Source of the DNA: Geothrix terrae
GTDB taxonomy: Bacteria; Acidobacteriota; Holophagae; Holophagales; Holophagaceae
Length of the DNA: 64,000 bases
Assembly: GCF_022808775.1 (NCBI RefSeq)
Contig: NZ_JAKZLA010000007.1
Location: 161,054 to 225,053, forward strand
Direction of reading: 5' to 3'
How positions within the stretch are numbered: position 1 is the stretch's first letter; each line of letters opens with the position of its first letter. Under the pieces are notes generated by a model, which worked only from the letters and a program-made list of their open reading frames with translations, had not been told where the DNA came from and did no database searches. This document shows positions 26,758 to 38,641 of the stretch, one piece after another. The position numbers were made by a program, and so were the translations under genes.

Positions 26758-27984
26758 TCAGAACTGGAGCCTCGACAGGGCGGGCGCCAGCCACCAGAAG
26801 AGCTGGAGGACGATGAAGGCCAGGACGATCCACTTCAGGACCTGGCCCCAGTTGGTACCCGGGCCCCCGGAACCGGCCTGGCGGCCGGCGCGCTTCTGGG
26901 TGGAGAGGTAGGATTCCACCGGATCCTCGGCCAAGGCGATCTTGAGGGGCGCCGTGCCCCGGGCGCGGGACTCGTGGGATCCGGATTCCGCCGCCGGCGC
27001 CGGCGCCGGCTCGATCTGCCGGAACCGCGCCGTGGAAAGGCTGCCGGTGCCGTCCTCGTCCTGCCCGAGGAACGTGAACAGGCGGGCCCGCATGCTGACG
27101 GGGCCCGGCAAGGCGTCGATCAGCTCTTCCATGAACTCGGGCAGCGTGGTGTAGCGGTCGTCGGGATCCACCGCCAGGGCCCGCCGGAACACGGCGGCCA
27201 TGCGGGGGGACACATCCGCCGGGATGGCCACGGGCTCCTGGAGGATGTGGAGGATGATCTCGGCGAGGCCGCTCCCCGGGTGCGGCAGCTTGCCGGTGAG
27301 GAGTTCGAAGGCCGTGGCGGCAAAGCTGTAGCGATCCGAGGCCGGCGTGCCCTCGCTGCCCCGGAGCACTTCCGGGGGCGCATAGGCGGGGGAGCCCAGG
27401 AAGTCGCCGGAGGAGGTCAACCGGAGGGCCAGCGTCTGGGCCAGCGCGGCGCCATCTCCCTCCGTGAGGGGCATGTCCAGGGACTGGTCGGAACCCGGGC
27501 CCAGGTGGCCCAGGGTGCGCGCGATGCCGAAGTCCATGAGCTTGGCCCGGCCCTCCTCGCTCAGCAGGATGTTGTCCGGCTTCACGTCGCGGTGCACGAT
27601 GGCGCGGCGATGGGCGGCCCGCAGGGCGCGGGCGGTCTGGATCAGGACGCGGGCGCTGGTTTCCGTGTCCAGGTCCTTGTCCTTGATGTGGCGGCCGAGG
27701 CTCTTCCCTTCCACGTACTCCATGGCGAGGAAGGGCCCCAGGTCCTCCTCCACGCCGACGTCGAAGACCGTCACCAGGTTCGGATGGTTCAACTGGGCGC
27801 TGATCTCCGCCTCGCGCCGGAAACGCAGGGTGGCCTGGTGCCGCGCGGCGCCCGTGACCCGCACCACCTTGATGGCCACGCGCCGCTTGAGCAGCGGATC
27901 CTCCGCCAGATAGACAGTCCCCATGCCGCCCTGTCCGAGGGGCCGCAGGACCTGGTACCTGCCGATGGTTCTTGGATCAGCCAT
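26758..27984 (-). CDS. Serine/threonine protein kinase with C-terminal membrane anchor
   Basis: A Hanks-type kinase of 408 residues. It has the glycine loop PLGQGGMGTVYLAED, the catalytic Lys in RRVAIKVV, the catalytic loop HRDVKPDNIL and DFGIAR. A segment near residues 155-190 is an unusually long activation-loop insert (GHLGPGSDQSLDMPLTEGDG). The C-terminus has one transmembrane helix (KWIVLAFIVLQLFWWLAPAL), so the kinase faces the cytoplasm without an extracellular sensor domain. It is divergent from the EF-P paralogue. Confidence 0.95.
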   Translation of the reverse strand: MADPRTIGRYQVLRPLGQGGMGTVYLAEDPLLKRRVAIKVVRVTGAARHQATLRFRREAEISAQLNHPNLVTVFDVGVEEDLGPFLAMEYVEGKSLGRHIKDKDLDTETSARVLIQTARALRAAHRRAIVHRDVKPDNILLSEEGRAKLMDFGIARTLGHLGPGSDQSLDMPLTEGDGAALAQTLALRLTSSGDFLGSPAYAPPEVLRGSEGTPASDRYSFAATAFELLTGKLPHPGSGLAEIILHILQEPVAIPADVSPRMAAVFRRALAVDPDDRYTTLPEFMEELIDALPGPVSMRARLFTFLGQDEDGTGSLSTARFRQIEPAPAPAAESGSHESRARGTAPLKIALAEDPVESYLSTQKRAGRQAGSGGPGTNWGQVLKWIVLAFIVLQLFWWLAPALSRLQF

Positions 27985-28059
27985 GGAACTGAAATTCTAA
28001 CCACGAGACCCCTCTCCGAAGCCGGGCTAGAATGGAGGATTCGACATTCTGGAGTGCCC

Positions 28060-28635
28060 ATGGCCGCCCTGCTCGAAGCCATCGAAATCAAGCGCAAGAT
28101 GTTCTTCGAACACGAAGACACGCCCTACCACTGCCTGGATGTGGAAATTTCGACCCCCACGGCCCGGGGTGGCCAAACGCTGGTGCGCATCAAGATGCGC
28201 AACCTCCTCACCCGCGCCGTCTTCGACAAGACCTTCAAGGCCGGGGACAAGTTCAAGGAGCCGGATCTGGTCCTCGCGCCCGCGAGCTACCTCTACAGCG
28301 ACGGCGAAGGGTCCCACTTCATGGACCAGGAGACCTACGAAACCCACACCCTGGGTGCTTCCCTCATGGGCGACGCCCTCGACTACCTCACCGAGGGTCT
28401 CATCGTCCAGATCCAGAAGTTCAACGGCAACCCCATCGGCCTGCAGATGCCCGGCCAAGTGGAACTGTCCGTCACCTACACGGAGCCCGGCGCCCGCGGC
28501 GACACGGCCAGCGGCAACGTCACCAAGCCCGCCAAGCTGGAGACCGGCATCGAGATCAAGGTGCCCCTCTTCATCAAGGAGGGCGAGAAGGTGAAGGTCA
28601 GCACCGAGACCGGCGAGTTCGCTGGACGGGCCTGA
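28060..28635 (+). CDS. Elongation factor P paralogue, EfpL/YeiP-like
   Basis: A 191-residue three-domain EF-P fold: KOW-like domain I, then OB domains II and III ending KVSTETGEFAGRA. EF-P family proteins rescue ribosomes stalled at proline runs. The tip of the domain I loop reads STPTARGGQTL rather than the KPGKG-type loop with a modifiable lysine, and resembles the arginine-tipped PTARGA loop of Escherichia coli EfpL (YeiP). A canonical efp may exist elsewhere. It is followed 10 bases later by repeat copy D. Confidence 0.88.
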   Translation: MAALLEAIEIKRKMFFEHEDTPYHCLDVEISTPTARGGQTLVRIKMRNLLTRAVFDKTFKAGDKFKEPDLVLAPASYLYSDGEGSHFMDQETYETHTLGASLMGDALDYLTEGLIVQIQKFNGNPIGLQMPGQVELSVTYTEPGARGDTASGNVTKPAKLETGIEIKVPLFIKEGEKVKVSTETGEFAGRA

Positions 28636-28645
28636 TGATGGGCGA

Positions 28646-28731
28646 AGGGGACCGCCTGCTCCACGCGGTCGCGCTGCGTCCCCCTCGCGCACCCCGCGCG
28701 CCGATCGGGCAGAGCCCGACCAGCGCGCCTG
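28646..28731 (+). repeat. Structured stop-codon-proximal repeat, copy D (after the EF-P paralogue)
   Basis: It starts about 10 bases after the stop. A GGGGAC/GTCCCC stem (28647-28652 with 28678-28683) encloses a GCGGT-type hairpin. The second hairpin is TCGGGC/GCCCGA with loop AGA (28705-28719) inside an outer GCGCGC/GCGCGC stem (28696-28701 with 28723-28728). It is the most diverged copy. No T-run follows, so transcription may continue into rsgA. Confidence 0.65.
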
Positions 28732-28771
28732 CTCCTCTCCCGGTCCAGCTGGGTAGTGGGAGGGCTGCCGC

Positions 28772-29908
28772 ATGACCCGCAAGTTCCGCCTCGGCCAGAG
28801 CCGGGAGGCCCAGGACCTGGACCACCGGGAGGCCTATTCCCGCGAGCGGGCGGCGGACAGCAAGCGGCGCCAGCGCCACGCCGAGCGGCTGGAGACGGGC
28901 ATCGAGGCCCACGACTCCGAAGCCCTGCTGCGGCTGCCGGATCCCGCCCCCTGGATGCACCTGCCCGAGGCCACCCTCATCCAGCGGCACAGCCAGTGGG
29001 TGGATCTGGAGCTGGCGGATCGCACGGTGATGCGGGCCACCCTGAGCGGCAAGCTCAAGGGCGTGCGCCTCGTGTGCGGCGACCGGGTGCGCTACTCGGC
29101 CGTTCCCGTCGAGATGGATGAACCCAGGGCCCCCGCCTCCCCGTCCGTCCGCGGCGACGGAGGCTCCCCCGAGGCCCAGGTGGTGGCGGTGATGCCCCGC
29201 AAGAGCCTGCTCAAGCGCGGCGGCATCGACGACCGCGAGCCCTGGCAGCTCATCTGCGCCAATGCGGACGAGCTCTGGATCTGCGCCGCCGTGGTGGATC
29301 CTCCCCTGCGCCCCGGCCTCCTGGAGCGGGCCCAGGTGCTGGCCCTGGATGCGGGCCTCGCCTTCCGCGTCATCGTCACCAAGCGGGACCGGGCCTCGAA
29401 GAAGGACACCCTGCCCGAGCTGGATCCGCTGCGGGGCCAGCAGGTCCCCATCCACGAGACCTCCGCCCTCAAGGGCGAAGGCCTGGAGCCCCTGCGGGAC
29501 CTCCTGCAGGGCAAGGTGGTGGTGTTGCTGGGCCACAGCGGCGTGGGCAAGAGCACCCTCGTGAATGCCCTGCATCCGCAGGCGGCCCTGAAGATCGGCG
29601 GCCTCACCAAGTTCGGCACCGGCAAGCAGACCACCACGGCCGCCCGCTGGCTGGCCCTGGAGGGGGGGACCCTGGTGGACACGCCCGGCATCCGCACCCT
29701 CAGCGTGCGCGGCTTCGACCGGGCCCTGCTCGCGGAGGTGTTCCCCGAGTTCCCCGCCGAGGTGCTGGAGGATCCGTGCGCCTTCGACGCCGACGACGAC
29801 GCGACGCTGGACCGCCTCGACCTCGAGTACCCCGAGCGCCTCCAGAGCCTCCAGCGCCTGTGGCTGGAGATGGAGGACCGCAATCCCAACCAGAACGTGT
29901 GGCGCTAG
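28772..29908 (+). CDS. rsgA: Ribosome small subunit-dependent GTPase A
   Basis: A circularly permuted GTPase that checks late 30S maturation. The 378-residue protein has an N-terminal basic region of about 60 residues, the OB domain, then G4 VTKRDR, the P-loop GHSGVGKSTLVNAL and switch DTPGIRTL. The C-terminal zinc knuckle normally has Cys, Cys, His and Cys after FPEF; here only one cysteine (EDPCAFDADDD) is left, so zinc binding is probably lost. GGGAGGG precedes the ATG. Confidence 0.95.
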   Translation: MTRKFRLGQSREAQDLDHREAYSRERAADSKRRQRHAERLETGIEAHDSEALLRLPDPAPWMHLPEATLIQRHSQWVDLELADRTVMRATLSGKLKGVRLVCGDRVRYSAVPVEMDEPRAPASPSVRGDGGSPEAQVVAVMPRKSLLKRGGIDDREPWQLICANADELWICAAVVDPPLRPGLLERAQVLALDAGLAFRVIVTKRDRASKKDTLPELDPLRGQQVPIHETSALKGEGLEPLRDLLQGKVVVLLGHSGVGKSTLVNALHPQAALKIGGLTKFGTGKQTTTAARWLALEGGTLVDTPGIRTLSVRGFDRALLAEVFPEFPAEVLEDPCAFDADDDATLDRLDLEYPERLQSLQRLWLEMEDRNPNQNVWR

Positions 29909-29918
29909 GAGGCCGGGG

Positions 29919-30923
29919 ATGCAGGACCGGATGCAGTCCGACTCCAGGCTCCTGGGCCTCGTCTACGGGGCGGTCTTCGGCTCGCTGTTTCCCCTGTTCC
30001 ACTTCGCGGCCCGTTCCTTTGCCCGGCGCGAGCGGGGCCACGAGATCGCCGACCAGATCGCCCACGCCTTCGTGACGCTGCGCCCCAAGTACCTGGAGGC
30101 CATTCTCGGCAACACGGCCCAGATGCTGGGGCTGCGCCCCACGCACCCGGAGGTGGACCGGATCGCCCGGGACATGGTGCGCCAGCACGCCCGCGCCTGG
30201 GTGGACTTCTTCTACTACGGCCAGCGCGCCCCGGAGGAGGCCCTGGCGCAGTTCGCCTCCCTGGAGGGCCTGGAGCACCTGGATGCGGCGATGGCCGAAG
30301 GTCGGGGCGTCATCCTCCTCACGGCCCACGCGGGGAACTACGAGCTGGGCGGGCTGCTGCTGCGGGCCCGGAGCTTGAAGATCCACACGGTCTACAAGCC
30401 CGACCGCTTCGAGGCGGTGGAGCGGCTGCGGGAGCAGATGCGCGCCCAGGGCGGCGTGGTGGGCATCCCCGTGGATGGCGTCGGTTTCTCCACCCTGCCC
30501 CTGGTCAAGCTGCTGCGGGAAGGCGCCCTGGTGGGCATGCAGGGGGACCGGGACTTCAGCCTGAACGGACTGCCCATCCCCTTCTTCGGCCGGGAGGCGC
30601 CCTTCCCCCGTGGCCCCTGGGAACTGGCGGCCATGACCGGTGCACCTATCGTCACCAGCTTCTTCTATACGGACGAGGCCCGGCGCTTCCATGCCCGGTT
30701 CGGCGAGCCCATCCAGGTCCTGGGCCGCAGGGGGGAGCGGCAGGCCGCCATCGAGGCGGGGATGCGAACCTATGTCTCCACCCTGGAACAGTTGATCCGC
30801 CAGCACCCCAGCCAGTGGTACTGCTTCTATCCCTTCTGGGATGATCCGATCCGGGCCTCCGGCCCCATGGACCCGGGGCAAACCACCTCTGCGGAGCCTT
30901 TGTCGACGGTCATAGGTGTTTGA
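29919..30923 (+). CDS. LpxL/HtrB-like lipid A acyltransferase
   Basis: A 334-residue inner-membrane acyltransferase that would add a secondary acyl chain to lipid A or a related lipid. It has an N-terminal hydrophobic segment (VYGAVFGSLFPLFHFAA), the catalytic HxxxxE-type motif in LLTAHAGNYELGGLLLRA, and the substrate region QGDRDFSLNGLPIPFFGRE. It begins 10 bases after rsgA and is probably co-transcribed. The exact acceptor is uncertain. Confidence 0.9.
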   Translation: MQDRMQSDSRLLGLVYGAVFGSLFPLFHFAARSFARRERGHEIADQIAHAFVTLRPKYLEAILGNTAQMLGLRPTHPEVDRIARDMVRQHARAWVDFFYYGQRAPEEALAQFASLEGLEHLDAAMAEGRGVILLTAHAGNYELGGLLLRARSLKIHTVYKPDRFEAVERLREQMRAQGGVVGIPVDGVGFSTLPLVKLLREGALVGMQGDRDFSLNGLPIPFFGREAPFPRGPWELAAMTGAPIVTSFFYTDEARRFHARFGEPIQVLGRRGERQAAIEAGMRTYVSTLEQLIRQHPSQWYCFYPFWDDPIRASGPMDPGQTTSAEPLSTVIGV

Positions 30924-30978
30924 CCGTAAGCTTCAGGGTCCCGTGGCCTCTTCCCGGTTCCTACAAGGAGTCCCATCC

Positions 30979-31737
30979 ATGCGCAGCGCCCTTCCCGTCT
31001 TGCTCATCGCCGCGGCCATCGTCGGCTGCAACTCCAACAAGTCCCAGGCTCCCGTGGTCGCCGCCCCCATCCAGGGCCAGATCGCCGCACCTGGCGCCGC
31101 GCCGGCTGGCGCGCCTTCCACGGGCCTGTCCGTCACCGGGAAGCTCCTGGAACGCATCGCCGCCTCGCCCTATTCCTACCTGCGCATCCAGACCGCCCAG
31201 GGCGAAGTCTGGGCCGCCGTGCCCGAGACCAAGGTCGAGAAGGGCGCCGACGTCACGGTGACCGGCGCCATGATCATGCGGGACTTCGAATCCAAGACCC
31301 TGAAGCGGACCTTCGCCGAGATCTATTTCGGCACCCTGGCCGGCAGTGGACCAGCCGCGGCTCCCGCTGGCGATCCCCATGCTTCCGCAGGCCAGCCGGT
31401 GGTCGTGGAAGTGGGCAAGGTCGAGAAGGCTTCAGGGGCGGACGCCCGCACCGTGGCCGAAGTCTGGGCCCAGAAGGGCGCCCTCAAGGGAAAGACCGTC
31501 ACCGTGCGCGGCAAGGTCGTGAAGTACAACGCCGGCATCATGGGCAAGAACTGGCTGCACCTGCAGGACGGCAGCGGTGACGCGAAGGCCGGCAGCAACG
31601 ACATCACCGTCACCAGCAATGACCCGGCCGCCAAGGGCGACACGGTCACCGTCACCGGCGTGGTGCGCACGGACAAGGACTTCGGTTCCGGCTATTCCTA
31701 CGCGGTCCTCATCGAGGATGCCAAGGTGAAGAAGTAG
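30979..31737 (+). CDS. Lipoprotein with two OB-fold-like domains
   Basis: A 252-residue lipoprotein: signal peptide MRSALPVLLIAAAIVGC with the lipobox cysteine at 17 and AAGGAG upstream. After an Ala/Pro linker come two similar strand-rich domains (WAAVPETKVEKGADVTVTGA and GKTVTVRGKVVKYNAGIMGK, the latter with NWLHLQDGSGD), which match OB-fold nucleic-acid-binding-like domains found in bacterial lipoproteins. The ligand is unknown. A strong terminator follows. Confidence 0.85.
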   Translation: MRSALPVLLIAAAIVGCNSNKSQAPVVAAPIQGQIAAPGAAPAGAPSTGLSVTGKLLERIAASPYSYLRIQTAQGEVWAAVPETKVEKGADVTVTGAMIMRDFESKTLKRTFAEIYFGTLAGSGPAAAPAGDPHASAGQPVVVEVGKVEKASGADARTVAEVWAQKGALKGKTVTVRGKVVKYNAGIMGKNWLHLQDGSGDAKAGSNDITVTSNDPAAKGDTVTVTGVVRTDKDFGSGYSYAVLIEDAKVKK

Positions 31738-31761
31738 GCCCCGGCCCTCCGTTTCCAGTCT

Positions 31762-32538
31762 TCAACCTTCGACAAGCGGGCGCCCCCAGGCGCCCGCTTT
31801 TTCAGGTGGGGCCAGGTTGACCTTCAGCACTTCGAAGTTGGCGCTCAGGTCGAAATCCCGGGGCATGATGTAGCTCGGGTGCCGCGAGATCACCTGGCGC
31901 GAATGGGAGGCGGACGCATCGCCGACCAGGGGCTGCACGGGGAAGCCCACCCGGTAGAAGGCCTTGGCGATGAGGGCCGAGCAGATCACCTCGCGGCTGC
32001 TGGAGCTGCCCAGGTACAGGGGGCGCCGCCGCCAGCGGGCCGGCAGCAGGTGGACGGGGGTGAGGTAGCGCCCCAGGTCGAAGATGTTCCTCCGGTCGTA
32101 GCGCAGCCCGAGGTGCCGGAGCATCTCGGCCACCACCCGCTCCAAATCGTCGGTGGAGAGGCCCTGGGGGCGGCAGACCCTCAGGTTGTGGTCCGCGTAC
32201 CAGGCCACGGGAAACACGCGCACGCCTTCGGCCATGTCGCTCTCCAGGACCAGGTGGGAAGCCTCGGCCCCGAAGCGATCCAGCGCCGACTCGGCATGGG
32301 GGCCACCCCAGCGCAGCAGGGCATCGCCGATGTACATGGCGGCGTGGCTCCACGAACTCTGGCTGAGGCTCATGATCATGCGGCTGATGCGGGACTTGCC
32401 CTCCACCAGCACCACGTCGCCGGGGCGGAGCCCGGCCCGGAGCCGCTCCACGTCGTTGGGCACCCGCCGCTGGTAGCTGGGCAGCTCGGCCGTGAGGTAG
32501 CGGACGAGGCCCTTGGTCAGCGCGTCATGGAGGAACAT
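31762..32538 (-). CDS. YiiX-like permuted papain-fold hydrolase
   Basis: A 258-residue protein of the YiiX/poxvirus G6R-like NlpC/P60 superfamily. The motif GDVVLVEGKSRISRMI precedes SWSHAAMYIGDALL, where the histidine is the likely catalytic residue, and REVICSALIAKAFYRVGFP supplies the candidate cysteine in the permuted order. No signal peptide is clear. Members act on amide or ester bonds in lipids or peptidoglycan. It lies 20 bases after nuoG. Its last ten codons contain the opposing terminator hairpin. Confidence 0.85.
   Translation of the reverse strand: MFLHDALTKGLVRYLTAELPSYQRRVPNDVERLRAGLRPGDVVLVEGKSRISRMIMSLSQSSWSHAAMYIGDALLRWGGPHAESALDRFGAEASHLVLESDMAEGVRVFPVAWYADHNLRVCRPQGLSTDDLERVVAEMLRHLGLRYDRRNIFDLGRYLTPVHLLPARWRRRPLYLGSSSSREVICSALIAKAFYRVGFPVQPLVGDASASHSRQVISRHPSYIMPRDFDLSANFEVLKVNLAPPEKAGAWGRPLVEG
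31774..31802 (+). terminator. Intrinsic terminator after the OB-fold lipoprotein gene
   Basis: An 11-base perfect stem (AAGCGGGCGCC and complement, 31774-31784 and 31789-31799) with loop CCCA and a T5 run. It lies inside the 3' end of the convergent YiiX-like coding sequence, where it encodes residues around EKAGAWGRPL. Confidence 0.92.
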
Positions 32539-32558
32539 GGGTTCCCCCCTTTCCTCCG

Positions 32559-34007
32559 CTAGACGGTGGCGGGAACGGCGGCCAGCTCCTTCACCCAGGC
32601 GGGCAGGGTGCGGACGCCCTTGGGCGCCTGCAAGGCTTTCTGGTAGCGGCGGAGCTCGCCCTCGTGGTTGACGATGAAGTCGCTCTCTTCGGCATAGCTG
32701 GTGATGGGCAGCCAGGCGGTGGCGGCGCGTCCCAGGTCCGAGGCCTCCACCTCGAAGGCCAGGCTGAACGCGGCGGCCTTGAGGATCTGGCCCAGCAGCT
32801 CGGCTTCCTTGGCGCTGGTGAAGGCGGCGTCGTGCAGGAGCGCCACGGCCTTGACCTCGCCCTTCTGGACCTTGCCCAGCAGCTCATCCAGGGCGCCGAA
32901 GCGGTAGCCCCGCTCCGTGAAGCCACGGCGATTCAGGATGCCATCCTCGCTGGTCTGGTACTTGGGCAGCACCACGGGGATGGTCTTGTCGCCGCTGCCG
33001 TAGCGCAGGCTTTCGGAGGCCGCCAGGTCGCCCAGGCGCTGGGCGGTGTCGCAGCCGAAGGTGCCCTGGCCGATGACCGCCACGGGGCCCGCGGCCTGGA
33101 AGGCCTCGCGGATGGCATCGAACGAGGCCGGGGTGCCCTTCAGCAGGGGCGCGGGAGTACCGCCCTGCCGGTTGTAGTGCACGTAGGCGTAGCGCTCCGC
33201 GTCGCTGATGAAGTGCGTGGTCTCTTTGCCCTCCAGGGGCCGGGGCCGGAAGCGGTGGATCTCGTTGCCCTCGTGGTCGATCCAGATGGGGTTGCCCAGC
33301 GCCGAGTGGCGGCTGATGGAGGGCGTGTTCTTGAGGTACCAGACGCGCTTGCGGAAGCGGAAGTCACGGCTGGTGAGGGCGCCCACGGGGCAGAGGTCCA
33401 CCACGTTGCCCGCGTAGGGATTCTGGTCCAGGCTCTTGCCCGTGTAGGTGGTGACTTCGAGGCGGGAGCCGCGCTGGGCCACCGTCAGCTCGTAGCCGCC
33501 GCTGATCTCCTTGGTGAAGCGGACGCATCGGGTGCAGTGGATGCAGCGGTTCTTGTCGATGACGATCTTGGCGCCCAGATCCTCGTAGCGGTAGCGCCGC
33601 TTCACCTCGGCCATGCGGGAGTCGCCGCTGCCGTAGTGGTACGAGTAGTCCTGGAGCTTGCACTCGCCCGCCTGGTCGCAGATGGGGCAGTCCAGCGGGT
33701 GGTTCATGAGGAGGAATTCCATCACGCCGGCCCGGGCATCGGCCACGGCGGGCGTGTTGGTGAAGACCTCCATCACCACGGCCTCGGGGTTGTCCTTGGG
33801 CGCGGGCGGCACGGTGGTGGTGCAGCTGGTGGCGAGCTTGGGCTGGCCCTTGATCTCCACGAGGCACATGCGGCAGGTGGCCACGGGCGTGAGCGCCGGG
33901 TGGTAGCAGTAGTGGGGGATGTCGATGCCCACGGTGCGGCAGGCATCCAGCACCAGGGTGCCGGGGTTCACGCTCAGTTCAACGTCGTTGATCTTGATCG
34001 TCGGCAT
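32559..34007 (-). CDS. nuoG: NADH-quinone oxidoreductase subunit G (short, isolated)
   Basis: Iron-sulphur subunit of complex I. The 482-residue product has a 2Fe-2S domain (CYHPALTPVATCRMCLVEIK), the His-Cys3 cluster (HPLDCPICDQAGECKLQDYS), a 4Fe-4S site (CIHCTRCVRFTKE and DLCPVGAL), and only the first part of the molybdopterin-type domain. Full NuoG proteins are often 700-900 residues. No other nuo gene is adjacent. The start MPTIKINDVELSVNPG is the family start; the upstream open frame has no similarity. Confidence 0.93.
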   Translation of the reverse strand: MPTIKINDVELSVNPGTLVLDACRTVGIDIPHYCYHPALTPVATCRMCLVEIKGQPKLATSCTTTVPPAPKDNPEAVVMEVFTNTPAVADARAGVMEFLLMNHPLDCPICDQAGECKLQDYSYHYGSGDSRMAEVKRRYRYEDLGAKIVIDKNRCIHCTRCVRFTKEISGGYELTVAQRGSRLEVTTYTGKSLDQNPYAGNVVDLCPVGALTSRDFRFRKRVWYLKNTPSISRHSALGNPIWIDHEGNEIHRFRPRPLEGKETTHFISDAERYAYVHYNRQGGTPAPLLKGTPASFDAIREAFQAAGPVAVIGQGTFGCDTAQRLGDLAASESLRYGSGDKTIPVVLPKYQTSEDGILNRRGFTERGYRFGALDELLGKVQKGEVKAVALLHDAAFTSAKEAELLGQILKAAAFSLAFEVEASDLGRAATAWLPITSYAEESDFIVNHEGELRRYQKALQAPKGVRTLPAWVKELAAVPATV

Positions 34008-34289
34008 GGGCCCACTCCAGGCTTTCCAGAATGGGGCTTGGGGCGCTGGAGGTAAAGGTGGACGCCCCAACCCCTTCCAGCGGCCAAGACCCTTCCGGGG
34101 GCCCGGAAGTCCAGGGAATCCGCCAGATCCGGCCGATGGCGGCCCCCTGTGGCGGGAGTCACATTCGGGACGGGCGCCCGCTGCCGGCACTCTGGAAACC
34201 GGTGGGGCCGGACCTCGGGGACACCGGGGACATCCAGCCCTTCCGGATGGGGCCACGGCATGAAAAAATCAAGGGTTCAGGGGGCGGAC

Positions 34290-35834
<1,545 letters not shown>

Positions 35835-35840
35835 TGCTGT

Positions 35841-35918
35841 CCGGGGGACCGCGCTGCGCGCTACACCCCCGGAGCCCCCGCGCGCGGCACGGGCAAAGCC
35901 CGTTCCGCGCTTTTCTTT
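35841..35918 (+). repeat. Structured stop-codon-proximal repeat, copy E (short form, after purH)
   Basis: It starts 6 bases after the purH stop. A CCGGGGG/CCCCCGG stem (35841-35847 with 35866-35872) encloses GCGCTGCGCGC. The second hairpin is ACGGGC/GCCCGT with loop AAA (35889-35903) inside GCGCGG/CCGCGC. This copy alone ends in TTTTCTTT. Confidence 0.8.
35882..35918 (+). terminator. Intrinsic terminator formed by the 3' hairpin of repeat copy E
   Basis: The outer stem GCGCGG/CCGCGC (35882-35887 with 35905-35910), the inner stem ACGGGC/GCCCGT and the TTTTCTTT tail give a good rho-independent terminator between purH and alaS. It is part of the repeat element, not separate from it. Confidence 0.8.
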
Positions 35919-35945
35919 CCGATCGTCCGGTATCCTGGATCACTT

Positions 35946-38567
<2,622 letters not shown>

Positions 38568-38641
38568 TCCCGCAAAGGGTTATCTTCCACCCTCCGGGTC
38601 CGACAAGATGGAGGTCACACTCCCCCGGAGGCGTCCCACCC

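Noticed and set aside
34008..34289. ZTP-type riboswitch before purH
   Set aside because: A GGGAGTCAC-like stretch and a GGGCGCCC palindrome are present, but the conserved ZTP junction sequences are not.
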